Of a DNA stretch of 35,934 bases, positions 18,917 through 26,032 are shown in pieces. The DNA comes from Devosia sp. (lineage in GTDB: Bacteria; Pseudomonadota; Alphaproteobacteria; Rhizobiales; Devosiaceae), in assembly GCA_026126125.1 (NCBI GenBank), contig JAHCJW010000016.1:1-35934 (forward strand). Direction: 5' to 3'. The translations under genes and the position numbers were made by a program. How positions within the stretch are numbered: the first letter of the stretch is position 1; the number at the start of each line of letters is the position of its first letter. The notes under the pieces are model-generated. The model saw nothing but the letters and a program-made list of their open reading frames with translations, was not told the DNA's origin and did no database searches.

Positions 18917-19960
18917 AGCGGCGGACCGCAGTTTCACCAGCGCATTGGCCAGCTTGGTCGCCACCTGCTCGACCGCCGCCTGCTCCACCACCGCGCCTTC
19001 TTCGAAGGCGACGCGCGGCATGCCATAGACCAGGGCCGATGCCTGGCTCTGCCCCACCGTATAGGCGCCGGCATCGCGCATCAGCTTGAGGCCTCGCGCC
19101 CCATCCCGACCCATGCCGGTGAGGATGGCCCCCACCGCCATCGGACCGACGGCCTTGGCCACCGATTCGAACAGCACATCGACGCTGGGCCGATGGCCGC
19201 TGGCCAGCTCGTCCTGGCTGAGGCGGCATTTGAGCTGACCCGAGCTTCGCTCGACCCGCAGATGATAATCGCCGCGCGCCACATAGGCATGGCCCGGCTG
19301 CAGCACCAGACGATCTTCTGCCTCCACCACCTTGAGCGCGCACAATTCGTCCAGCCGCGCCGCAAAGCGCGCGGTGAAACCGGCCGGCATATGCTGGGCG
19401 ATGACGATGGGCGGACAATCGGCCGGCATGCCGGTAAGCACGGTGCGGATCGCTTCCACCCCACCGGTCGAAGCGCCGATGGCGATCAGCGCGCCTTCGG
19501 GCGCGGCGGCGGTGCGTACCGCAACCTTTGGCGCCTCGGTGCGCACGGCGGCGCCGCGCACGTCGGTCTTGGCCGCCGAGCGAATCTTGTCGCGCAGGCT
19601 GGCGCCGAAAGCATCGAGCCCGCCGGCGAACTCGGCACTGGGCTTGGCCACGAAATCGACCGCGCCCAATTCGAGCGCCAGCAGCGTTTCGCTGGCCCCC
19701 TTCTTGGTCAGGGTCGACACCATCACCACCGGGGTCGGCCGCAGGCGCATCAGCTTTTCGAGAAAGGCCAGCCCGTTCATATTGGGCATTTCGATGTCGA
19801 GCGTCACCACGTCCGGGTTGAGCTGCTTGATCTTTTCGCGCGCATCGATGGGGTCGGTTGCGGTGCCCACCACATTGATGTCCCCATCACGGGTGAGCAT
19901 GCGGGCAAGGACCTCGCGGATAAGCGCCGAGTCGTCGACGACAAGAACCTTAATGCTCAT
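18914..19960 (-). CDS. cheB: Chemotaxis protein-glutamate methylesterase/glutaminase CheB
   Basis: This is a 348-residue protein. The receiver domain (1-120) has phosphoacceptor D55 (VTLDIEMP), the acidic pair D9-D10 and K106 (AKPS). After a linker comes the esterase domain, with the catalytic triad S164 (IGASTGG), H190 (AQHMP) and D286 (GMGRDG), the same numbers as in E. coli CheB. It removes methyl groups from MCP glutamates and deamidates glutamines, and is activated by CheA phosphorylation. The ATG overlaps the cheR stop by 4 bases (19957-19960). The stop codon TGA is the end triplet of repeat copy C. Confidence 0.96.
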   Translation of the reverse strand: MSIKVLVVDDSALIREVLARMLTRDGDINVVGTATDPIDAREKIKQLNPDVVTLDIEMPNMNGLAFLEKLMRLRPTPVVMVSTLTKKGASETLLALELGAVDFVAKPSAEFAGGLDAFGASLRDKIRSAAKTDVRGAAVRTEAPKVAVRTAAAPEGALIAIGASTGGVEAIRTVLTGMPADCPPIVIAQHMPAGFTARFAARLDELCALKVVEAEDRLVLQPGHAYVARGDYHLRVERSSGQLKCRLSQDELASGHRPSVDVLFESVAKAVGPMAVGAILTGMGRDGARGLKLMRDAGAYTVGQSQASALVYGMPRVAFEEGAVVEQAAVEQVATKLANALVKLRSAA

Positions 19961-20799
19961 GCTGCTTCTCGCTTGGATCCCAGACGGGACTGATAGATGG
20001 TCTTGCCCACGAGGCGGAAACCGTCGCCGCCCGACCCCAGATTTTCCGAATGGCCGATATAGAGGAAGCCCTCGGGCGCCAGAAGCTTGCCGAAGCGCCC
20101 GAACACCATGCCCTGGGTGGGCTTGTCGAAATAGATTGCCACATTGCGGCAGAAGATGGCGTCGAACGGCCCCTTCATCGGCCAGTCGGCGATGAGGTTG
20201 AGCGGCTTGAAGGCGATCAGCTCGCGCACCGCCGCCGGCACCTGCACCGTGCCATCGGCCAGGCGCTGGAAGGGTCGCGCCCGCTCGGGGCTGAGCCCGG
20301 CCAACTCGCTTTCCGGATAAACGCCGCGCGCCGCCTTGGCGAGAACGGCCGTATCGATATCGGTGGCCAGGATCTTGAAATCCCAGCGCTTGAGCTCGGG
20401 ATGCGCGGCGAGCATATCCATGCCGATCGTATAGGGCTCGGGGCCGGTCGAGCAGCCAGCGGACCAGATGCGCAGGCGCGTGCCGCGCGGCTTGCTGGCA
20501 ATCAGATTGCCGACATAGCCGCGCAGATGGTCGAAATGGTGATCCTCGCGATAGAAGCGCGTGAGATTGGTGGTGAGCGCATTGATGAACTCCTGACCAT
20601 CCTCGGCCGACGCGCCTCTTTCGAGGTAGTCGACATAGGCATCGAAACTGCCCAGGTCCAGGCTGCGGACGATCTTGGAAAGGCGGGACACCACCAAGGT
20701 CCGCTTGGCGTCGCTGAGGGCGATGCCGGCCACCTTGTAGACCCGCTCCTTGATCCGCGAAAACTCGCGCTCGCTGAGGGAAATTTCTCCCTGTTCCAT
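19957..20799 (-). CDS. cheR: Chemotaxis protein methyltransferase CheR
   Basis: This is a 280-residue SAM-dependent methyltransferase that methylates MCP glutamates. It has an N-terminal helical domain (EISLSEREFSRIKERVYKVAGI), the NLTRFYRE motif, SAM motif I IWSAGCSTGPEPYTIGM, ILATDIDTAVLAKA and FDAIFCRNVAIYFD. Motif I normally reads STGEEPYS or STGQEPYS; here the third-to-last acidic or amide residue is proline. The ATG at 20797-20799 is used because GGGGAAGGTGAT precedes it. A longer reading frame (to 20886) adds unlikely sequence. It is the first gene of the cheR-cheB-cheY2 group and is coupled to cheB by a 4-base overlap. Confidence 0.93.
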   Translation of the reverse strand: MEQGEISLSEREFSRIKERVYKVAGIALSDAKRTLVVSRLSKIVRSLDLGSFDAYVDYLERGASAEDGQEFINALTTNLTRFYREDHHFDHLRGYVGNLIASKPRGTRLRIWSAGCSTGPEPYTIGMDMLAAHPELKRWDFKILATDIDTAVLAKAARGVYPESELAGLSPERARPFQRLADGTVQVPAAVRELIAFKPLNLIADWPMKGPFDAIFCRNVAIYFDKPTQGMVFGRFGKLLAPEGFLYIGHSENLGSGGDGFRLVGKTIYQSRLGSKREAA

Positions 20800-20977
20800 A
20801 TCACCTTCCCCGACGACCCCAGCCCTAAGGCCCGTTCGGATCACCAAAAACTCAGTCTTTATCTCCGCCGATCTTGGCCGGCGCATTCCTTAGATTGGGT
20901 AAATTCTTGCCCGGAGCCGGCCGCTATATTTGCACCGCGCGGCACATCGCCAATGTTCAGCGGCAGAAGTTCGGGTT

Positions 20978-21568
20978 TTAGAACAATTCGATATCGTCGG
21001 CGGCGACCGGAACGACGACGCGGCGTTTGGCCAGCGCCAGCTCCTGCGTCGCCACATTCGCACCCGCATCGCTGTCGAGCCGCTTGACGAAAGCGCGCCC
21101 CGAATGGGGTTTGAACAGGACCCGCCGCGCATAATTGCCGCCCAGATCCTCGCTGGTCGAGACATAGCCTTCATCGGCGAGGAACTGGCGGACAAACTCG
21201 ATATTCTTGGCCCCGACATCGTCGAGCGCCGAATTGATCTTGCCCCCGCCGAACACCTTGATCTCGAGATTGGATTTCCTGCCGCTGCCCTGGGAAAGCA
21301 CCTTGTTGATCAGCTGTTCCATGGCAAAGGCGCCGTAACGGGCCGAGGCGCCGTAGCGGTCCCGCGCCGAACCCGATTGTTCGGCGAGCAGGAAGTGATT
21401 CATCCCCCCGACCATGGCCACCCGGTCACGCACGCAGGCCGAAATGCACGAGCCCAGGACGGTGGAGAAGGTAACGTCCGGCGCCCCGGACACATGGCAG
21501 TCCCCCTGGTGGACCGTGGTCACGACGCCGCGGTCAAACTCAGGAGGCAGCGAGCTGTTCACGACCAT
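20978..21568 (-). CDS. cheD: Chemoreceptor glutamine deamidase CheD
   Basis: This is a protein of 196 residues (200 from a TTG at 21580). It has the CheD core STVLGSCISACVRD, with catalytic cysteine C41, and GGMNHFLL, with histidine H58. The 17-residue spacing equals that of Thermotoga CheD (C27, H44). Then come GAFAMEQLINKVL and KVFGGGKINSAL. It deamidates glutamines on MCPs and in many species pairs with a CheY phosphatase (CheC). No CheC is present here, but a CheT-like phosphatase gene starts 163 bases away on the other strand, and both proteins end in IELF (DDIELF here). The ATG is preferred, although no good ribosome site fits either start. Confidence 0.9.
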   Translation of the reverse strand: MVVNSSLPPEFDRGVVTTVHQGDCHVSGAPDVTFSTVLGSCISACVRDRVAMVGGMNHFLLAEQSGSARDRYGASARYGAFAMEQLINKVLSQGSGRKSNLEIKVFGGGKINSALDDVGAKNIEFVRQFLADEGYVSTSEDLGGNYARRVLFKPHSGRAFVKRLDSDAGANVATQELALAKRRVVVPVAADDIELF

Positions 21569-21607
21569 TTTTTCGTTCAATACCCTACGCAGTCTGGAGC
21601 GGTGATC

Positions 21608-21637
21608 CTAACGGCAGAGCGTTAGCCAATCGCTAAC
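21608..21637. promoter_or_regulatory. Overlapping dyads between divergent cheD and cheT
   Basis: CTAACG (21608-21613) pairs with CGTTAG (21620-21625). The overlapping GTTAGC (21621-21626) pairs with GCTAAC (21632-21637), so the middle arm can pair with either side. TTAG-N7-CTAAC (21622-21637) also matches seven of nine bases of the CtrA consensus TTAA-N7-TTAAC. The site sits about 45-70 bases upstream of cheD and 95-125 upstream of cheT, suitable for shared control. The regulator is not known. Confidence 0.35.
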
Positions 21638-21731
21638 CACGCCAAGCAACCGGACCCTTACCCAGCGCTGCGGAAACAACCGGTTTAGAAATCTCGCGAT
21701 AGGGTGGGCGAAATTCTATGGGGTCACGTGT

Positions 21732-22085
21732 ATGTCGTTGCAGAAATTGGCGAGAGAACTGGATGAAACCGCCCGTCAATCCGCCGCCATGCTCGAAGGC
21801 ATCACCGATGCGCTGGAACTGCTGACGGAAAAGAACCTCGGCAAGGACCCCTCGGCCCGCCAGGCCATCCAGATGATCATCACGGCTCTGCAAGGCCAGG
21901 ACCGCATCGAGCAGCGCTGTCGCAACATGGCGCTGGCGGCCCGGCAATTTTCACTCCTGCCCCCCACCGCCCCCGAAAGCGTCTATGACGAGATCTGGGC
22001 CGGGCTGACGCTGGACGAATTGCGGGTGCCTTCGCTCTCGGGTGTCGCCAAGCACCAGGCACACGGCGAAATCGAGCTTTTTTGA
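21732..22085 (+). CDS. cheT: CheT-like chemotaxis phosphatase (DxxxQ motif)
   Basis: This is a 117-residue, mainly helical cytoplasmic protein and the only che-region gene on the plus strand. In its long second helix, ALQGQDRIEQRCRNMALAA contains D57-x3-Q61, the arrangement used by CheZ (DxxxQ) to dephosphorylate CheY. From memory, S. meliloti CheT, a small protein at the end of the che operon, carries the same motif. Size and location fit CheT. The last residues are GEIELF, nearly the same as CheD's DDIELF. The ATG at 21732 has GGGGTCA upstream. A terminator follows at 22148. Function as a CheY~P phosphatase is inference from motif and context. Confidence 0.65.
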   Translation: MSLQKLARELDETARQSAAMLEGITDALELLTEKNLGKDPSARQAIQMIITALQGQDRIEQRCRNMALAARQFSLLPPTAPESVYDEIWAGLTLDELRVPSLSGVAKHQAHGEIELF

Positions 22086-22147
22086 GAGTTTGCAACGCGC
22101 CGACAGGTTTGGCGTAGTGGCGGCAACGACCCAGTTCCAGACAAACC

Positions 22148-22182
22148 AAAAGGGCGCCCATCCGGACGCCCTTTGCTTTTTG
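22148..22182 (+). terminator. Rho-independent terminator of cheT
   Basis: AAAAGGGCG (22148-22156) and CGCCCTTT (22167-22174) form an 8-bp stem with a 10-base loop, followed by GCTTTTTG. It lies 63 bases after the cheT stop, before the convergent repeat and cheW. Confidence 0.85.
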
Positions 22183-22202
22183 ATTCATGGCGCTGGCGGA
22201 TC

Positions 22203-22306
22203 AAAGCGCGTCGCGTTTCTTTCAGATCAGCTCCCTGCGCTTTAACCCTTTGTGTTGCCGTAAGTCTTTATCCCGAAACCGGGAACTTTCGCCAGAAATG
22301 CTCTAG
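22203..22306 (-). repeat. RIME-like element, family 1, copy D, at the cheW stop codon
   Basis: It runs aaagcgcgtcgcgtttcttt, then cagatcagctccctgcgcttta, ccctttgtgttgccgtaagtc and a hairpin around cccgaaaccggg, ending aaatgctctag. On the minus strand it begins CTAGAGCAT, and the TAG (22303-22305) is the stop codon of cheW. The first hairpin is partly decayed. Confidence 0.8.
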
Positions 22307-22791
22307 CCGTCCATCTTGGCGCCGCTGACCACCGCGTGCAGGTCGATCAACCCGACCATGCGGCTGTCATGGGTGACGATGCCGTTCAACAGCTCGGTGT
22401 CGATGGCATTGCCTTCGGGCACATTATGGATGTCGTCTCGCGACACGGTCAGAATATCGGAAACGGCGTCGACCAGGATACCCACCCACTTGTCGCCCAC
22501 GCTCATCACCACCACGACATGGTTCTTGGTCGGCGAGGTCTGGCCGTCGCCGAACCGGGCGCGCAGGTCGAAGATCGGCACGATGGTGCCGCGCAGATTG
22601 ATCACGCCGCGCACGAATTCCCGCGTATTGGGCAGGGGCGTCGCCCCGTTCCAGGCGCGGATTTCGCGCACGGTGGTGATTTCCACGCCGTAGGTCTGTT
22701 CGCCGATGGAAAACGCGATGAGTTGAAGCGTATTGGCTCCAACGACCGCCGTCTTGTCCCCCATATCGTCGCGGATCGCGAGCGCTTCCAT
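22303..22791 (-). CDS. cheW: Chemotaxis coupling protein CheW
   Basis: This 162-residue, two-barrel SH3-like adaptor links MCP tips to CheA. It has the characteristic blocks LQLIAFSIGEQTYGVEIT, VREI, PLPNTREFVRGVINLRGTIVPIFDLRARFG (with the receptor- and CheA-contacting NLRG loop) and VGILVDAVSDI. The first ATG (22789-22791) has AGAAAGG upstream. A second ATG nine codons later is less well placed. It is the last gene of cheS-cheY1-cheA-cheW, 111 bases after cheA. Its stop codon is the terminal TAG of repeat copy D. Confidence 0.95.
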   Translation of the reverse strand: MEALAIRDDMGDKTAVVGANTLQLIAFSIGEQTYGVEITTVREIRAWNGATPLPNTREFVRGVINLRGTIVPIFDLRARFGDGQTSPTKNHVVVVMSVGDKWVGILVDAVSDILTVSRDDIHNVPEGNAIDTELLNGIVTHDSRMVGLIDLHAVVSGAKMDG

Positions 22792-22902
22792 AGTGGTGCC
22801 TTTCTGCCGCCCCCGGGGCCGGCTTCTACTCTGACGCGCGGCTGGCGGCCGCTTTACTCAAACTCATGCGGGCGGCTGACCAAGGCCGTCCGTTTGGCCC
22901 TC

Positions 22903-25194
22903 TCAGGCCGCGTTCTTGTGGAACTGCGTGGCCCGAAGACCCTGCACGTCCACGATCAGCGCGACATTGCCGTCGCCCAGAATGGTGCCGCCGGCGATGC
23001 CGTCGACCCTCTCGAAATTTTCTTCGAGCGATTTGATGACCACCTGCTGCTGGCCGATGATGTCATCGACGACGAGGGCCACTTTCTGGCTGCCTTCGGT
23101 CTCGCACAGCACCACGAACCGGTCGTCCGGATCGGTCTGGGTGGGCAATTCGAAACGCTGCGCCACATCGATGGTCTGCACATATTCGCCGCGCACCTGC
23201 AGCACCTGTCCACCCGAGGGGACGCGCTCGAAATTGGCCCGCGAACACTGCATGGTTTCCACGATCGAGGACAGCGGCACCACATAGGGGCTGTCGCCGA
23301 CCTTGACCAGCATCACATCGAGCACCGCAAGGGTCAGCGGCAGGCGCAATGTCACGCGCGAGCCCTTGCCGGTCCAGCTCCGCACATGCACCGAGCCGCC
23401 GATCTTCTTGATGTTGGAGAGCACCACGTCCATGCCGACGCCACGGCCGGAAATATCGCTCACCGCATCGGCGGTAGAGAAGCCCGGCGCGAAGATCAAT
23501 TGGTCGATCTGCTCGTCGGTCGGCGTGATGTCGGGCGCGATAATGCCCTTGTCGCGGGCCAGTTGCAGCACGCGCTCGCGATTGATGCCGGCGCCGTCGT
23601 CCTCGACCACGATCAGGATATTGCCACCGGCCTGTTCGGCCGACAGCCGGATCGTGCCGGTTTCGGACTTGCCCATCGCCCGGCGTTTCTCCGGCGTCTC
23701 GATGCCGTGATCGGCCGAGTTGCGGATCATATGGGTCAAGGGGTCCGACAGCTGCTCGATCACGGTCTTGTCGATTTCGGTATTTTCACCGATGGTTTCG
23801 AGCTTGATCCTCTTGCCCGTCTTGGTCGCCAGCTCGCGCGCCAGCCTGGGCATGCGCGAGAAGACCGACTTCACCGGCTGGGCACGGATGGCCATCACCG
23901 AATCCTGCAGGCCGCGCGTGGTCTGGGCCAGAACCTCGAGCCCGCGCACCAGTTCGGTATAGCGCGCCCGCAGCGTTTCATCCATCTGCTGGGTCAGCAT
24001 GGACTGGGTGATCACCAGCTCGCCGACCATGTTGACCACGCGGTCGACCTTGTCGAGATCGACACGGATCGACTGCACGCCGACACTGCGATTGCCGCCG
24101 TCTTCGCCACCCTCCCCGCTCGGTGCGGGCTTGGGCGGTGCGACAGGCTTGGGCGCCGGAGGCGGCGCCACCGGGCGCGGCGGGGCCGAGGCCTTGATCT
24201 CGTCGGCAAGGTCGGCAAAGCTCAGCGCCGGTTCTTCTTCCACGGCGGGAGCGGCAGCTGCGGCCGGACGCGCCGCGACATCGGCGACCTCGTCCTCGGT
24301 CAAGGCGAGAAGATCTGCCACACCCGGCTCGGCGGCCGCCGCCGGCATGCCAGCCGGCGCCACCGAACGCGACAGGGTCGCCCCCAGCGGCACGATGGTG
24401 ATTTCGCAATCGCCTTCCACGAATTCGAACACTTCGCGAATGGCCGCATCGGTCAGATCAGGGGCGGAAAGCGTGATCTCCCACGAGCAATAGACGCCGA
24501 ACGGCTCGAAATCGCCGAGAGCAGGTACGTCGTGCATCACCGCGCGGACGCTCATCTCGCCCAAAACGCCCAATTCGCGCAGCAGCAGCAGCGGATCGTT
24601 GGCGCGGGCATAGAGCTGGCGGAAGGGGGTGAAGCGCACTTCCCAGCTGCCGGGCGCCGCTTCGAGCGGCGGCGCATCGAAGGCGTCGTCCTCGCCGCTC
24701 TCCTCGGCCTCATCGACCTTGAGTTCGACGCGCACCGGCGTGAACTCGATGTCGAATTCCTCGATGATCTCGCCGTTCATGTCGTCGTCTTCGCTGCCGG
24801 CGCCGCTGCCGCCGCGGGCAATGACGTCGAAGCGGACTTTTTCCTCATGGCCATATTCGGCCGGCAATTCTTCGCCGTTCTTGGCGGCGCTGACATGGTC
24901 GGCGACAATGTCGTTGGCCTTTATGCACAGGGTGACCACATCGTCGGTCAATTCGACCCGGCCGTCGCGCACATAGTCAAGCAGGGTTTCATAGGCATGG
25001 GCAAAGCCCACCAGCCCCGAAAACCCGAAGGCGCCGGCGCCGCCCTTGATCGAGTGGATGGCGCGGAACACGGCATTGAGCCGGTCGGCATCGCGCTCGC
25101 CCGCCTCGATGGCGGCAAATTGTTCTTCGAGTTCGCTCAGCAGCTCCGAGCACTCGTCGAAATAGGTGGCCTTGAAATCGTCCAGATCGCTCAT
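22903..25194 (-). CDS. cheA: Chemotaxis histidine kinase CheA
   Basis: This is a 763-residue kinase. P1 phosphotransfer (about 1-105) has H47 in AIHSIKGGAGAFG. A P2-like region (about 140-290) is followed by an Ala/Pro linker. P3 dimerisation is at about 370-430 (VDKVDRVVNMVGELVITQSML), and P4 ATPase at about 430-620 with N-box DPLTHMIRNSADHG, G1 EDDGAGIN and G2 ISGRGVGMDVV. P5, a CheW-like domain, ends FHKNAA. It phosphorylates CheY1, CheY2 and CheB in the receptor array. ATG 25192-25194 (MSDLDDFKATYF) is preferred over a GTG four codons upstream, since GGTGAG lies just before it. It follows cheY1 by 36 bases. Confidence 0.96.
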   Translation of the reverse strand: MSDLDDFKATYFDECSELLSELEEQFAAIEAGERDADRLNAVFRAIHSIKGGAGAFGFSGLVGFAHAYETLLDYVRDGRVELTDDVVTLCIKANDIVADHVSAAKNGEELPAEYGHEEKVRFDVIARGGSGAGSEDDDMNGEIIEEFDIEFTPVRVELKVDEAEESGEDDAFDAPPLEAAPGSWEVRFTPFRQLYARANDPLLLLRELGVLGEMSVRAVMHDVPALGDFEPFGVYCSWEITLSAPDLTDAAIREVFEFVEGDCEITIVPLGATLSRSVAPAGMPAAAAEPGVADLLALTEDEVADVAARPAAAAAPAVEEEPALSFADLADEIKASAPPRPVAPPPAPKPVAPPKPAPSGEGGEDGGNRSVGVQSIRVDLDKVDRVVNMVGELVITQSMLTQQMDETLRARYTELVRGLEVLAQTTRGLQDSVMAIRAQPVKSVFSRMPRLARELATKTGKRIKLETIGENTEIDKTVIEQLSDPLTHMIRNSADHGIETPEKRRAMGKSETGTIRLSAEQAGGNILIVVEDDGAGINRERVLQLARDKGIIAPDITPTDEQIDQLIFAPGFSTADAVSDISGRGVGMDVVLSNIKKIGGSVHVRSWTGKGSRVTLRLPLTLAVLDVMLVKVGDSPYVVPLSSIVETMQCSRANFERVPSGGQVLQVRGEYVQTIDVAQRFELPTQTDPDDRFVVLCETEGSQKVALVVDDIIGQQQVVIKSLEENFERVDGIAGGTILGDGNVALIVDVQGLRATQFHKNAA

Positions 25195-25230
25195 AATTCG
25201 GCTCACCAGCCCCGTGGTGTTTGGTTTGGT

Positions 25231-25596
25231 TCAGTGCACAACGCGGTGGATGACGCTGATCAGCTTGTCCGGATCGAACGGCTTGACGATCCAGCCGGTA
25301 CCGCCAGCGGCCTTGCCCTGGTCGCGCTTGTCCTGGCTCGTTTCCGTGGTCAGGATCAGGATCGGCAGGCTCTGATATTGCCCGCTGGCCCGCACATTCT
25401 TGATGAACTCGATGCCATCCATCACCGGCATGTTGATGTCGGTGATCACGACGTCGACTTCCTGGCTCTGCAGCACGTCGAGGCCCTGCTTGCCATCCTC
25501 GGCCTGCAGCACCTGAAAGCCGGCATTGCTCAGCGTGTGGTGAAGCATGGCGAGGATCGTTCGCGAGTCATCGACAGTGAGTACGCGCAATGTCAT
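25231..25596 (-). CDS. cheY1: Chemotaxis response regulator CheY (CheY1/sink type)
   Basis: This is a 121-residue single receiver: D9-D10 (VDDS), phosphoacceptor D53 (VVITDINMP), T83 and K104 (VKPFD). It lies between cheS and cheA, the place of S. meliloti CheY1, which drains phosphate from CheA and lets the motor CheY relax. That role here is inference. Its start overlaps the upstream STAS gene by 4 bases (25593-25596), so the two are translationally coupled. TCACCGGC and MPVMDGIEFIKNVRASGQ are typical of this group. Confidence 0.92.
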   Translation of the reverse strand: MTLRVLTVDDSRTILAMLHHTLSNAGFQVLQAEDGKQGLDVLQSQEVDVVITDINMPVMDGIEFIKNVRASGQYQSLPILILTTETSQDKRDQGKAAGGTGWIVKPFDPDKLISVIHRVVH

Positions 25597-25883
25597 TGTT
25601 TTATCATCCCCGAAAACTGGGTGGTCAGACCCAGGCGCTCGACGGCGGCCATCATCGACGCACTCGGCGCTTCAATAGCGAACTCAAAATGGTTGCGCCG
25701 CGCGGTTTCCGCGGCACTGATCAGCATCAACAGAGCATTGGTCGAGACGCGCTCGACGGCGCCGGCCGCCAGGGTGACCGGTCCTTCCTCGATCGCGTCG
25801 ATCAACTTGTCGCGAATGGCATCGAGCGCATCCAGATCGATGACCTCTGGCAAGGCGATCGAGCCTCGGTCCTGATTGCCCAT
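25593..25883 (-). CDS. cheS: Small STAS-domain protein at the head of the che operon (CheS-like)
   Basis: This is a 96-residue single STAS-type domain (anti-sigma-factor antagonist fold): LPEVIDLDALDAIRDKLIDAIEEGPVTLAAGAVERVSTNALLMLISAAETARR. S47/T48 occupy the place of the phosphorylated serine in SpoIIAA. In rhizobial che operons a protein of this size (97 residues in S. meliloti, CheS) is encoded just before cheY1-cheA and strengthens CheA binding to CheY1~P. Position, size and 4-base coupling to cheY1 match, so CheS is the best name. Whether CheS and this STAS protein are strictly orthologous needs alignment. GGGGGCAC lies upstream of the ATG. The operon promoter must lie in 25884-26032, shared with the divergent oxidoreductase gene. 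Confidence 0.75.
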   Translation of the reverse strand: MGNQDRGSIALPEVIDLDALDAIRDKLIDAIEEGPVTLAAGAVERVSTNALLMLISAAETARRNHFEFAIEAPSASMMAAVERLGLTTQFSGMIKQ

Positions 25884-26032
25884 AATTTTGACGTGCCCCC
25901 GGAGTTGTCTCCAGCGTCATAATCGGCGGGAACGGTTTAAGAAGTGCTAACCCTGCGCTGCCCGGGCCACGGGAGCTTGCGGCGCGGCGCGCCAGCCTGT
26001 AACCAGACCGCCAAATGGATCGGACCCTTGCC

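Noticed and set aside
20978-22085. The IELF tails read as DNA sliding-clamp binding motifs (QLxLF-like)
   Set aside because: The tails resemble the clamp motif by chance, but both proteins are chemotaxis proteins and the first residues (D/E, I) do not fit the clamp consensus well.
22336-25875. A 1179-codon open frame on the plus strand opposite cheW, cheA, cheY1 and cheS
   Set aside because: It is the mirror frame of high-GC genes. Its translation is rich in His, Asp, Arg and Gln without domain content, while the minus-strand genes have full motifs.
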